64,000 nucleotides of DNA, taken from assembly GCA_018401385.1 (NCBI GenBank), contig JAGYKZ010000003.1:1-64000 (forward strand). Direction: 5' to 3'. Origin of the DNA: Roseicyclus sp. (GTDB lineage: Bacteria > Pseudomonadota > Alphaproteobacteria > Rhodobacterales > Rhodobacteraceae). Positions 1-11,492 of this stretch are shown one piece after another. The translations under genes were made by a program, and so were the position numbers. Position 1 is the first letter of the stretch. Every line of letters begins with the position of its first letter. The notes under the pieces are model-generated. The model was given only the letters and a program-made list of their open reading frames with translations, made no database searches and was not told where the DNA came from.

Positions 1-105
<105 letters not shown>

Positions 106-153
106 GGCGCATCTTTGGGCGCAAGACGCCCGAACCAAAAAGAGAGTGACGCA

Positions 154-777
154 ATGAGCGACCAGGCCTTGCAAGAATTGGCCAATTATCTGGCTGAAAA
201 GCAGCCCGAAGCGGTTATGGGCAGCACCATCACGCGTGGTGAACTGACCGTTGAAGTGGCGCTGGCCCATGTGTTGGATTTCGTGGAATTCCTGAAATTG
301 GATCGCAACTGCGCGTTTTCGACCTTGGTTGATATCACCGCGGTGGATCACCCTGGCCGCGACCGCCGCTTTGAATTGGTGTGGCATTTTCTGTCGATGT
401 ATCAAAACCAACGCATCCGCCTGAAAGCTGCGCTCCGCGAGGAGGATATGGCCCCGTCCATCGTGTCGATCCACCCATCGGCCAATTGGTTCGAGCGCGA
501 AGTGTTTGATATGTTCGGCATCTTGTTTACAGGCCACCCCGATTTGCGCCGCATCTTGACGGATTACGGGTTTCGCGGGCATCCGCTTCGCAAGGATTTT
601 CCGACCACAGGCTATGTTGAGCTGCGCTATGACGAGGCGTTGAAGCGCGTGGTCTATGAGCCTGTGCAATTGGTGCAGGAATATCGCCAATTCGATTTCA
701 TGAGCCCATGGGAGGGCGCGCAATACGTGCTGCCTGGCGATGAGAAAACAGACCAAGCCAAGGAGGCGCAGAAATGA
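154..777 (+). CDS. nuoC: NADH-quinone oxidoreductase subunit C
   Basis: ORF 115..777; likely start [13 protein letters not shown] at 154; ERE(V)[33 protein letters not shown] signature. Confidence 0.95.
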   Translation: MSDQALQELANYLAEKQPEAVMGSTITRGELTVEVALAHVLDFVEFLKLDRNCAFSTLVDITAVDHPGRDRRFELVWHFLSMYQNQRIRLKAALREEDMAPSIVSIHPSANWFEREVFDMFGILFTGHPDLRRILTDYGFRGHPLRKDFPTTGYVELRYDEALKRVVYEPVQLVQEYRQFDFMSPWEGAQYVLPGDEKTDQAKEAQK

Positions 778-1997
778 TGGACGGCTCCAAAGGATTTGAA
801 GACGCGCTGACAGGCGAACAGAAAATTCGCAATTTCAACATCAATTTCGGACCACAGCACCCCGCCGCGCATGGGGTGCTGCGCTTGGTTCTTGAGTTGG
901 ATGGTGAGATTTGCGAGCGCTGTGATCCGCATATTGGTCTTTTGCATCGCGGCACCGAAAAGCTGATGGAAAGCCGCACCTATCTGCAAAACCTGCCTTA
1001 TTTTGACCGTCTGGATTATGTCGGCACGATGAACCAAGAGCACGCATGGTGCTTGGCCATCGAACGCATGACTGGGGTCGAGGTTCCCCGCCGTGCGCAG
1101 CTGATCCGCGTGCTTTATTGCGAGATCGGGCGGATTTTGAACCATTTGCTAAACGTGACCACGCAGGCCATGGATGTGGGGGCGTTGACACCGCCGCTTT
1201 GGGGCTTTGAAGAGCGCGAAAAGCTGATGGTGTTCTATGAACGGGCCAGTGGCGCGCGATTGCACGCGGCCTATTTCCGCCCTGGTGGCGTGCATCAAGA
1301 TCTGCCGCCCGAATTGATCGCGGATATCGACACATGGGCGCAGGAATTCCCCCGCGTTTTGAACGACATAGACGGGCTTCTGACCGAAAACCGTATTTTC
1401 AAGCAGCGCAATGTCGATATTGGCATCGTGACCGAGGAAGATATCCAAAACTGGGCGTTTTCGGGGGTGATGGCGCGCGGTTCTGGTCTGGCATGGGATT
1501 TGCGCCGTGCGCAGCCTTATGAATGCTATAACGAATTCGAGTTCCAGATCCCTGTGGGGAAGAACGGCGATTGCTATGATCGCTATTTGTGCCGCATGGA
1601 AGAAATGCGCCAATCCATCTCGATCATCCACCAAGCTTGCGCCAAGCTGCAATTGCCCGAAAATCAGGGTGATGTTCTGGCGCGCGGTAAGGTGACACCG
1701 CCGTCTCGGGCCGAGATGAAGACCTCGATGGAGGCTTTGATCCATCATTTCAAGCTTTACACCGAAGGCTTCCACGTGCCTGAGGGCGAGATTTACGTGG
1801 CGGTCGAAGCGCCAAAGGGTGAATTTGGGGTTTACTTGGTTTCGGATGGCTCAAACAAACCTTATCGTGCCAAAATCCGCGCGCCGGGTTTTGCGCATTT
1901 GCAGGCCATGGACCATTTGTGCCGCGGCCATCAATTGGCGGATGTGTCCGCTATTTTGGGCTCGCTGGATGTCGTGTTCGGCGAGATTGACCGCTGA
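774..1997 (+). CDS. nuoD: NADH-quinone oxidoreductase subunit D
   Basis: 407 aa; [34 protein letters not shown]; 4-bp overlap with nuoC. Confidence 0.97.
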   Translation: MMDGSKGFEDALTGEQKIRNFNINFGPQHPAAHGVLRLVLELDGEICERCDPHIGLLHRGTEKLMESRTYLQNLPYFDRLDYVGTMNQEHAWCLAIERMTGVEVPRRAQLIRVLYCEIGRILNHLLNVTTQAMDVGALTPPLWGFEEREKLMVFYERASGARLHAAYFRPGGVHQDLPPELIADIDTWAQEFPRVLNDIDGLLTENRIFKQRNVDIGIVTEEDIQNWAFSGVMARGSGLAWDLRRAQPYECYNEFEFQIPVGKNGDCYDRYLCRMEEMRQSISIIHQACAKLQLPENQGDVLARGKVTPPSRAEMKTSMEALIHHFKLYTEGFHVPEGEIYVAVEAPKGEFGVYLVSDGSNKPYRAKIRAPGFAHLQAMDHLCRGHQLADVSAILGSLDVVFGEIDR

Positions 1998-2063
1998 TCC
2001 AAGATCAGCCCCTGCTGCGGCGCCTGTGCTGTGGCAAAGAACCAGTTGACGGAACGAAGTAAG

Positions 2064-2909
2064 ATGCTCAGACGCCTGCACACCGAACAGCCAGACAGCT
2101 TTGCCTTCACGCCTGAAAATCAGGCATGGGCGGAGGCGCAAATCACAAAATATCCCGAGGGGCGTCAGGCATCCGCAATCATCCCGCTTTTGTGGCGCGC
2201 GCAGGAACAGGAAGGGTGGCTGACCAAGCCCGCGATCGAGACGGTCGCCGATATGTTGGGCATGGCCTATATTCGCGCGCTGGAAGTGGCGACTTTCTAT
2301 TTCATGTTCCAACTGCAACCCGTGGGCAGCGTGGCGCATATTCAGGTGTGCGGCACCACGTCTTGCATGATTTGCGGGGCCGAAGATTTGATTGGCGTGT
2401 GCCGTGAAAAGATCGCGGCAAATTCACATCAACTTTCCAAGGATGGCAAATTTTCGTGGGAAGAAGTGGAATGTCTGGGCGCTTGCGCCAATGCGCCGAT
2501 GGCGCAGATCGGCAAGGATTATTACGAAGACCTGACCGCCGTGCGCCTCGCTGAGATTATTGACGCATTGGCCGCAGGTCAGGTGCCAACGCCAGGACCA
2601 CAAAATGGCCGATATGCCGCCGAACCTGCATCGGGTCTGAGCAGCCTGACCGCGCATGAAAAGGGCCGTGATACACTGAATGCGTCCGCACGTTTGGCTA
2701 CGGATATTGGTGATACGGTCAAGCGGATTGACGGGACCGAAGTGCCGCTCTTGGCCCCATGGGGCAAGCAATCTTCTGCGGGCCTGCCCAAGGAGGCGGC
2801 CCGCCCGAAACCCGCAAATGCAGCGAAAAAACCTGTGGCGGTGAAAAAGGCATCTGGCGAAAAACCAGCCGCAAAGCCGCGCAAAGCCAAGCCCAAGGCA
2901 AGCGAATAA
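2064..2909 (+). CDS. nuoE: NADH-quinone oxidoreductase subunit E with long Ala/Lys-rich C-terminal tail
   Basis: ORF 2031..2909; thioredoxin-like 2Fe-2S motif [15 protein letters not shown]...[10 protein letters not shown]; tail ends [27 protein letters not shown]. Confidence 0.93.
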   Translation: MLRRLHTEQPDSFAFTPENQAWAEAQITKYPEGRQASAIIPLLWRAQEQEGWLTKPAIETVADMLGMAYIRALEVATFYFMFQLQPVGSVAHIQVCGTTSCMICGAEDLIGVCREKIAANSHQLSKDGKFSWEEVECLGACANAPMAQIGKDYYEDLTAVRLAEIIDALAAGQVPTPGPQNGRYAAEPASGLSSLTAHEKGRDTLNASARLATDIGDTVKRIDGTEVPLLAPWGKQSSAGLPKEAARPKPANAAKKPVAVKKASGEKPAAKPRKAKPKASE

Positions 2910-2932
2910 CACGGCGCGCACACCATATATTG

Positions 2933-2959
2933 AAAAACCTGCCGTTTTGGCAGGTTTTT
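2933..2959 (+). terminator. Intrinsic terminator-like hairpin after nuoE
   Basis: AAAAACCTGCC-GTTTT-GGCAGGTTTTT (11-bp perfect stem) followed by GTTTTTTATC. Confidence 0.75.
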
Positions 2960-3049
2960 GTTTTTTATCTTTGAAATTATAAGGTAAGTTGCGTTTGGGC
3001 GCGTGCGTGAGATGCGCGCGGATCTGATAGACCAGACGGGGGAAAATAA

Positions 3050-3757
3050 ATGAGCGTGAATTCAGGGGGTTTGAGCTGCGCGGCCATGTCATGGGGCTTG
3101 GCTGCTGTGCTCGGTGCTGTGGCGGGCGTGCTTTTGGCCGTTCTTGGTGAGTGGAGCTTTATGCAAGCCGTGTTCGCAGCGGTTATTGTGGCCGTTGCTG
3201 TGGGGGTTGTTCCTGATGCTGACCATCTGTCGCAGCCTGCCTGCGCCAGCCAATACCAAAGCGGATGCGCCAAAGGCAGAGAAACCTTTAAAGCGGCTGC
3301 ACCCAGAGGCCGCACCACCTGCGGTAACGGCAGCATCAAAGCTGCCGCCGCGCCAAAGGTTGCTGCGCCTAAAGCGGCCGCGAAACCCAAAGCCGCTACA
3401 GCCAAGGCAGCTGCACCAAAAGCAGCGGCCAAACCCAAGGCCGATCCTGCCCCAGTGGCGGCTGATGCGGGCAGCAAACCTGAAACGCTGAGTGCGGCAC
3501 GCGCCTCGGGTGCGGATGATCTCAAAATGATCAAAGGCGTTGGTCCCAAGCTTGAGAAAATGCTGAATGGCATGGGGTTTTACCATTTCGATCAAATCGC
3601 CGCATGGAAGGCGGCAGAGGTTGCATGGGTTGACCAGAATCTTGAGGGCTTTAAGGGCCGCGTCAGTCGTGACAATTGGGTGGCGCAGGCGAGAACCTTG
3701 GCTGCTGGTGGGCAGACGGAGTTTTCCAAACGTGTTGGTGATGGCGACGTTTACTAA
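3050..3757 (+). CDS. Membrane-anchored helix-hairpin-helix protein in nuo operon (probable compensating frameshifts about 3230-3340)
   Basis: N-terminal hydrophobic segment, Ala/Lys/Pro-rich linker, C-terminal DDLKMIKGVGPKLEKMLNGMGFYHFDQIAAWKAAEVAWVDQNLEGFKGR. The alternative frame reads LTICRSLPAPANTKADAPKAEKPLK, suggesting a local frame error. Confidence 0.75.
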   Translation: MSVNSGGLSCAAMSWGLAAVLGAVAGVLLAVLGEWSFMQAVFAAVIVAVAVGVVPDADHLSQPACASQYQSGCAKGRETFKAAAPRGRTTCGNGSIKAAAAPKVAAPKAAAKPKAATAKAAAPKAAAKPKADPAPVAADAGSKPETLSAARASGADDLKMIKGVGPKLEKMLNGMGFYHFDQIAAWKAAEVAWVDQNLEGFKGRVSRDNWVAQARTLAAGGQTEFSKRVGDGDVY

Positions 3758-3775
3758 GCCTTCATAACATTTCGT

Positions 3776-3816
3776 GAAAAGGCGGCCTTGCAGGAATGAT
3801 GCGGGGCCGCTTTTTC
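3776..3816 (+). terminator. Terminator-like hairpin after HHH gene
   Basis: GAAAAGGCGGCC ... GGCCGCTTTTTC, 17-nt loop, one G-T wobble. Confidence 0.5.
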
Positions 3817-3865
3817 TTGCAGCCTTGGCTCATGGCGGATAGAACCGCGCCAAACCGGGATCGCA

Positions 3866-4153
3866 ATGACCTCAGACCAGATGCCACAAAAGCCGCAAAA
3901 GCCATCTCCCCAAGAGGCCGCTCTGGACCGTAAGGGTCGGGTTGCGGCTTTGGTGATTGCGGGGGCAATGCTGATCTGGATGTTGATGCAACTTATCGGC
4001 GCGCATATGAGTTGGCCCCTGAGATTCGCGTTTTTGTTTGATCTTGCGGCAATGGCGGCCCTTTTCTGGGCGCTTGTTGTGGCGTATCAAGTATGGCAAG
4101 GCCGCAAAATGCTTCGGACCACGAATGCACAGCACCAGAACGACAAGGACTAG
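3866..4153 (+). CDS. DUF5337-like two-TM small membrane protein in nuo operon
   Basis: 95 aa, two hydrophobic helices, located between nuoE and nuoF. Confidence 0.7.
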   Translation: MTSDQMPQKPQKPSPQEAALDRKGRVAALVIAGAMLIWMLMQLIGAHMSWPLRFAFLFDLAAMAALFWALVVAYQVWQGRKMLRTTNAQHQNDKD

Positions 4154-4156
4154 GAT

Positions 4157-5450
4157 ATGCTTCAGGATAAAGACCGTATCTTTACCAATATCTACGGGAT
4201 GCATGACCGCAGCCTCAAAGGCGCAAAGGCGCGGGGGCATTGGGATGGCACCAAGGATTTGATCGGACTGGGGCGCGATAAGATCATCGAGATTATGAAG
4301 GCCTCTGGTCTGCGCGGACGTGGCGGCGCGGGTTTCCCAACGGGATTGAAATGGTCATTCATGCCCAAGGAAAGCGATGGTCGTCCGTCCTATTTGGTGG
4401 TGAATGCCGACGAATCCGAACCTGGCACCTGTAAAGACCGCGAGATCATGCGTCACGACCCGCACACGCTGGTCGAAGGCTGCTTGATCGCCTCTTTTGC
4501 GATGGGGGCGCACGCCTGCTATATCTATATTCGGGGCGAATATATCCGCGAGCGCGAAGCGTTGCAGGCCGCGATTGATGAAGCTTACGCAGCAGGGCTT
4601 TTGGGCAAAAATGCCGCAAAATCAGGCTGGGATTTTGATCTTTACCTGCATCACGGGGCAGGGGCCTATATCTGCGGCGAGGAAACCGCGCTTCTCGAAA
4701 GTCTTGAGGGCAAGAAGGGGATGCCGCGCATGAAGCCCCCCTTTCCTGCGGGCGCGGGTTTGTATGGCTGCCCAACCACGGTGAACAATGTCAGATCCAT
4801 CGCCGTTGTCCCACAGTTTTGCGCCGTGGCGCAGGATGGTTGCGGGTTTGGCCCGCCCAGATAGTCACAGACCTCCGAAACTTTTGCGATTTCAGACCAT
4901 GTAAATAACCCTTGTGTGGTCGAAGAGGCGATGTCGATCACATTCAGAAGAATTGATCGAGCGTCATTGCGGCGGCATTCGCGGCGGGTGGGACAATCTT
5001 AAGGCGGTCATTTCCCGGCGGCTCATCCAGTACTTAGCAGCATCCCGTGGCGAAAATATGCGCGAAGCGATCGCGGATTTCGACTATCTGCGCGAACAGC
5101 GGTCTGGCTTGGGCACCGCTGCGGTGATTGTCATGGATAAATCCACCGATATCATCAAAGCCATTTGGCGTTTGTCGAAATTCTATAAACACGAATCTTG
5201 CGGTCAATGCACGCCCTGCCGTGAAGGCACGGGATGGATGATGCGGGTGATGGAGCGCTTGGTCAAAGGCGAGGCATCGGTCGAAGAGATTGATATGTTG
5301 CTGGATGTGACGAAACAAGTTGAAGGTCATACCATCTGCGCCCTTGGCGATGCGGCCGCATGGCCGATCCAAGGGTTGATCCGCAATTTCCGCGATGAGA
5401 TCGAAGACCGCATCAAATCCAAACGCGGTGCGGCAATCGCAGCTGAATAG
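4157..5450 (+). CDS. nuoF: NADH-quinone oxidoreductase subunit F, frame broken about 4805-5055
   Basis: ORF 4157..4864 ([56 protein letters not shown]) and ORF 4914..5450 ([27 protein letters not shown]). [19 protein letters not shown] can be read in the gap in another frame. Total length fits about 431 aa. Confidence 0.92.
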
Positions 5451-5452
5451 GG

Positions 5453-5481
5453 GAAAACGGGGCCAGTGAGGCCCCGTTTTC
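5453..5481 (+). terminator. Perfect 12-bp hairpin immediately after nuoF stop
   Basis: GAAAACGGGGCC-AGTGA-GGCCCCGTTTTC. Confidence 0.6.
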
Positions 5482-5545
5482 ATGTGCGCCCTTTGCACGG
5501 AGTTTTGATTTGAACTGTCTGCGCGGCCTCGTGACATTGAGCATT

Positions 5546-5992
5546 ATGAAGAACCCAGTTGCACAGTTTCGCGCCGCCCGTAGTGTCGCCTTATCGGTGA
5601 TGGTTGTCGCGCTGTCTGTGTCTGGTCAGCCGTCCCATGCACAGGATCGCTTTGACGCGCTGCGCAATGATCCGGAAATCCATGAGGGGCTTTTGGCGAT
5701 TTCCATTGGACGGCTTGTGCGCAATCATTGCGACACCATAGACGCACGGGTTTTTCGCGCATGGGCGTTTGCGCAAAGCTTGGTTGATCGTGGCATTTCC
5801 TTGGGCTATTCGCGCGCAGAGCTTGAAGACTATCTTGAGAGCGATGCTGATAAAGACCGATACCGCAGCTTGGCCCGCGCCTATCTGGGCGCGCGCGGCG
5901 CAGCGGTCGAGGATGCACAATCTATGTGCAGATTGGGCCGCGATGAAATTTCTTCGCAGTCAGCCGTTGGCAGATTGCTTATTGAAGGTTAG
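5546..5992 (+). CDS. Secreted DUF5333-like protein in nuo operon
   Basis: ORF 5510..5992; signal peptide MKNPVAQFRAARSVALSVMVVALSVSGQPSHA; two Cys in mature part. Confidence 0.65.
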   Translation: MKNPVAQFRAARSVALSVMVVALSVSGQPSHAQDRFDALRNDPEIHEGLLAISIGRLVRNHCDTIDARVFRAWAFAQSLVDRGISLGYSRAELEDYLESDADKDRYRSLARAYLGARGAAVEDAQSMCRLGRDEISSQSAVGRLLIEG

Positions 5993-6064
5993 AAGGCACC
6001 AAACGCGAATATTCGGGGCGCAATTTCCAGACCCTTGCCCCAAGGCCAACGAAGGACCGCGCGC

Positions 6065-8080
<2,016 letters not shown>

Positions 8081-8117
8081 GCGTGCAGCATCATATTAAC
8101 TCAAAACGGGGTTCTAT

Positions 8118-8502
8118 GATGATCATGGGGCTGATATGGGCGGGCTTGGGCCTTGCAGGATGCCAGACCATCCCGCGCTATGATCAAGGACCCCCCGCTT
8201 TTTATGACGGTGTTGAGACAAGACTACTGGACGACGATTTGGTGAATTTTATCGTGCAAATGTCAGGTGCGGCCACGACAAGCAATGTCGAGGACTATGC
8301 CAAATGTGCGGCGGCGCAATATGCGCTGATCCGCGGATATGGCTTTGCGCGGCATCTGCGCACAAATGTATACGAAGAGGGTGGCATTTGGCGTGGAGAT
8401 GCGGTTTACACCATCTCGCCATCCCTCCCACGCGGGTCACAAACGATAGATGCAGAAGTCATCGTTGCGGCTTGTCAGGATAACGGCATACCCACGGTTT
8501 GA
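8118..8502 (+). CDS. Small predicted lipoprotein in nuo operon
   Basis: ORF 8083..8502; [19 protein letters not shown] lipobox; start uncertain (about 8116-8122). Confidence 0.6.
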
Positions 8503-8509
8503 GGACAAC

Positions 8510-9551
8510 ATGGACGGTTTCTTATCAACCACACCTGGAATGATGCTGATCATCGCGGCGCAATGCTTGCTGGTGATCGGTTTCGTGATGGTCTCGCTGC
8601 TTTTCCTTGTGTATGGCGACCGCAAAATTTGGGCGGCCGTCCAGATGCGCCGTGGTCCCAATGTTGTGGGGGCTTTCGGCCTTTTGCAAACCGTGGCGGA
8701 TGCGCTGAAATATGTGGTGAAAGAGGTGGTCATCCCCGCAGGTGCGGATCGCCCTGTGTTTTTGCTTGCGCCGATGACCAGCTTTGTTTTGGCGATGATC
8801 GCCTGGGCGGTGATCCCGTTCAATGACACATGGGTTCTGGCTGATCTGAATGTCGCAATCCTTTATGTTTTCGCGATTTCCTCGCTTGAGGTTTATGGCG
8901 TGATCATGGGGGGGTGGGCATCCAACTCAAAATATCCGTTCCTTGGTTCTTTGCGCTCCGCCGCGCAGATGATCTCCTATGAGGTGTCTATCGGTCTGAT
9001 CATTGTGGGGGTGATTATCTCGACTGGTTCGTTGAACTTTGGCGATATCGTGCGTGCCCAAGATGGGGCCTATGGCCTGTTCTCGTGGTATTGGTTGCCG
9101 CATTTCCCCATGGTGTTTTTGTTCTTCATCTCAGCCTTGGCCGAGACCAACCGCCCACCCTTCGACTTGCCTGAGGCGGAATCGGAATTGGTCGCAGGCT
9201 ATCAGGTTCGAATATTCCTCAACACCGTTTTTTTGTTGTTCATGGCGGGCGAATATATCGCCATCTTCCTGATGTGCGCGCTGATGACGCTACTGTTCTT
9301 TGGCGGTTGGCTGTCGCCCATTCCAGGGAGTTGCCGATGGCGCGCTGTGGATGGTGGCCAAGATGGCCGTGTTCTTCTTCTTTTTCGCGATGGTGAAAGC
9401 GGTTGTGCCGCGCTACCGCTACGACCAATTGATGCGGATCGGTTGGAAAGTGTTCCTGCCGCTCTCCTTGGCTTGGGTCGTCTTGGTGGCGTTTTTCGCG
9501 AAGTTTGAGCTGTTTGGTGGCGCCTATGCCCGTTGGGCGATTGGAGGTTAA
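8510..9551 (+). CDS. nuoH: NADH-quinone oxidoreductase subunit H, one apparent +1 frameshift at GGG 9326-9328
   Basis: [45 protein letters not shown]; continues in frame 9300..9551 ([25 protein letters not shown]). Confidence 0.95.
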
Positions 9552-9553
9552 CG

Positions 9554-10048
9554 ATGACGCAAATCGATTATACCCGCGCGGCGAAATACTTCCTGCTGCT
9601 CGACTTTTTTAAGGGCTTCAAGCTGGGGTTCAAATATTTCTTCGCCCCCAAGGCGACTGTCAATTACCCACATGAAAAGGGGCCGCTCTCGCCGCGCTTT
9701 CGCGGGGAACACGCGCTGCGCCGCTATCCCAATGGCGAAGAGCGTTGCATCGCCTGCAAACTCTGCGAGGCGATCTGTCCCGCACAGGCGATCACCATTG
9801 ATGCCGAGCCCCGCGAAGACGGCAGCCGCCGCACCACGCGCTATGACATCGACATGACCAAATGCATCTATTGCGGCTTCTGCCAAGAGGCCTGTCCTGT
9901 GGATGCGATTGTCGAGGGGCCGAATTTTGAATTCGCGACCGAGACACGCGAAGAACTGTATTATGACAAGGCCAAACTTCTGGCCAATGGTGAAAGATGG
10001 GAAGCGGAGATTGCCCGCAACCTGGAGTTGGACGCGCCCTATCGGTAA
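9554..10048 (+). CDS. nuoI: NADH-quinone oxidoreductase subunit I (two 4Fe-4S)
   Basis: [12 protein letters not shown] and [16 protein letters not shown]. Confidence 0.97.
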   Translation: MTQIDYTRAAKYFLLLDFFKGFKLGFKYFFAPKATVNYPHEKGPLSPRFRGEHALRRYPNGEERCIACKLCEAICPAQAITIDAEPREDGSRRTTRYDIDMTKCIYCGFCQEACPVDAIVEGPNFEFATETREELYYDKAKLLANGERWEAEIARNLELDAPYR

Positions 10049-10071
10049 GTCCGTAGTTGTGAGTGTGTGAT

Positions 10072-10488
10072 ATGAGTAATGAGTCCCCCCCAAACCCGTT
10101 CGAGGCATTGATGCGCCAAACGCAAGAGATGACACAGGACTTCCTCAAGGCGGTGAACCCCGCAATGGCGAATATTTCTGCATCCAATCTCGACAAGCTC
10201 TGGCCCACCATGCCTGCGGAGATGATGGAGGCTTTCTTTGGAAAGCAATTCAATCCAGGGGGGCTTGATGCAAAAACGCGGCTTTTGTTGACCCTGCATG
10301 GTCTGACCGTTCAGGGCGCTTTGGCCGAGGCGCAAATCCGCATGACGGTGCGCCACGCGATCGAGGCGGGGGCAAGCCCGCAAGAGATTGCCGAAACCAT
10401 TGGTATGGCCGCCATGTTTGGTGGCGTGCCCGCGATGAACAAAGCGATGGACCTGGCCAAAGCGGCCATTGACGAAGGCGAGGATTAA
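10072..10488 (+). CDS. Carboxymuconolactone decarboxylase (AhpD-like) family protein in nuo operon
   Basis: LDAKTRLLLTLHGLTVQGALAEAQIRMTVRHAIEAGASPQEIAETIGMAAMFGGVPAMNKA; lacks a CxxC. Confidence 0.8.
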   Translation: MSNESPPNPFEALMRQTQEMTQDFLKAVNPAMANISASNLDKLWPTMPAEMMEAFFGKQFNPGGLDAKTRLLLTLHGLTVQGALAEAQIRMTVRHAIEAGASPQEIAETIGMAAMFGGVPAMNKAMDLAKAAIDEGED

Positions 10489-10491
10489 CAT

Positions 10492-11106
10492 ATGGGCGTG
10501 GCCGATATCACCTTCTACGCGTTTTCAACCGTTCTGGTTGCCGCTGCACTTTTGGTGGTGCTGGCCCGCAATCCCGTGCATTCGGTGCTGTGGTTGATCC
10601 TCAGCTTCTTGTCTGCGGCGGGGTTGTTCGTGCTTCTGGGCGCGGAGTTTGTCGCGATGCTGTTGATCATCGTCTATGTCGGCGCGGTTGCGGTGTTGTT
10701 CCTCTTTGTGGTGATGATGTTGGATGTCGATTTCGCGGAATTGAAAGCGGGCATGGCTCAATATATGCCGCTTGCGCTGCTGATTGGCGTGGTGCTGTTG
10801 ATCCAGCTTGGTCTGGCATATGGCACTTGGGTCTTTTCTGATGGAATTGACACCCGACTTGGCAATCCGACACCCGCTGTGGATGAGATGCACAACACCA
10901 AGGCATTGGGAATGATCCTGTATGATCATTACCTTTTGGCCTTCCAAATGGCAGGTTTGGTTTTGCTGGTTGCGATGATTGGTGCGATTGTGCTGACGCT
11001 GCGCCACCGTGTGGATGTGAAACGCCAGAATGTCTTGGCGCAAATGTATCGCGATCCAGCGAAAGCGATGGAATTGAAAGATGTAAAGCCTGGTCAAGGG
11101 CTGTGA
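10492..11106 (+). CDS. nuoJ: NADH-quinone oxidoreductase subunit J
   Basis: [53 protein letters not shown]. Confidence 0.97.
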   Translation: MGVADITFYAFSTVLVAAALLVVLARNPVHSVLWLILSFLSAAGLFVLLGAEFVAMLLIIVYVGAVAVLFLFVVMMLDVDFAELKAGMAQYMPLALLIGVVLLIQLGLAYGTWVFSDGIDTRLGNPTPAVDEMHNTKALGMILYDHYLLAFQMAGLVLLVAMIGAIVLTLRHRVDVKRQNVLAQMYRDPAKAMELKDVKPGQGL

Positions 11107-11179
11107 CAAAAGCGGGGGCCGTTTGGCCCTCAGCGCATAAATTGAATGACCATGAGGGGTTCCCCCTCGGAGGGACGAG

Positions 11180-11488
11180 ATGACGATCGGACTGGAACAC
11201 TACCTGACGGTGGCGGCTGCGCTCTTTGTGATCGGGATTTTTGGCATATTCCTCAATCGGAAGAATGTGATCGTGATCCTGATGTCAGTCGAATTGATCT
11301 TGCTATCGGTGAATATCAACCTTGTCGCCTTCTCCGCCTATCTGGGCGATTTGACGGGGCAGGTCTTTACCATGTTCGTCCTTACAGTCGCCGCGGCTGA
11401 GGCCGCGATTGGTCTTGCGATCCTTGTCTGTTTCTTCCGCAACCGTGGCACCATCGCGGTTGAAGATGTCTCGAATATGAAGGGCTAA
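11180..11488 (+). CDS. nuoK: NADH-quinone oxidoreductase subunit K
   Basis: [35 protein letters not shown] at 11169. Confidence 0.97.
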   Translation: MTIGLEHYLTVAAALFVIGIFGIFLNRKNVIVILMSVELILLSVNINLVAFSAYLGDLTGQVFTMFVLTVAAAEAAIGLAILVCFFRNRGTIAVEDVSNMKG

Positions 11489-11492
11489 GCCG

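Noticed and set aside
3340-3450. Ala/Lys repeats as a separate repeat element
   Set aside because: Explained as the low-complexity linker of the HHH protein.
4805-5055. Programmed frameshifting in nuoF
   Set aside because: Several closely spaced frame changes in both directions without a slippery heptamer or pseudoknot; matches the error-patch pattern.
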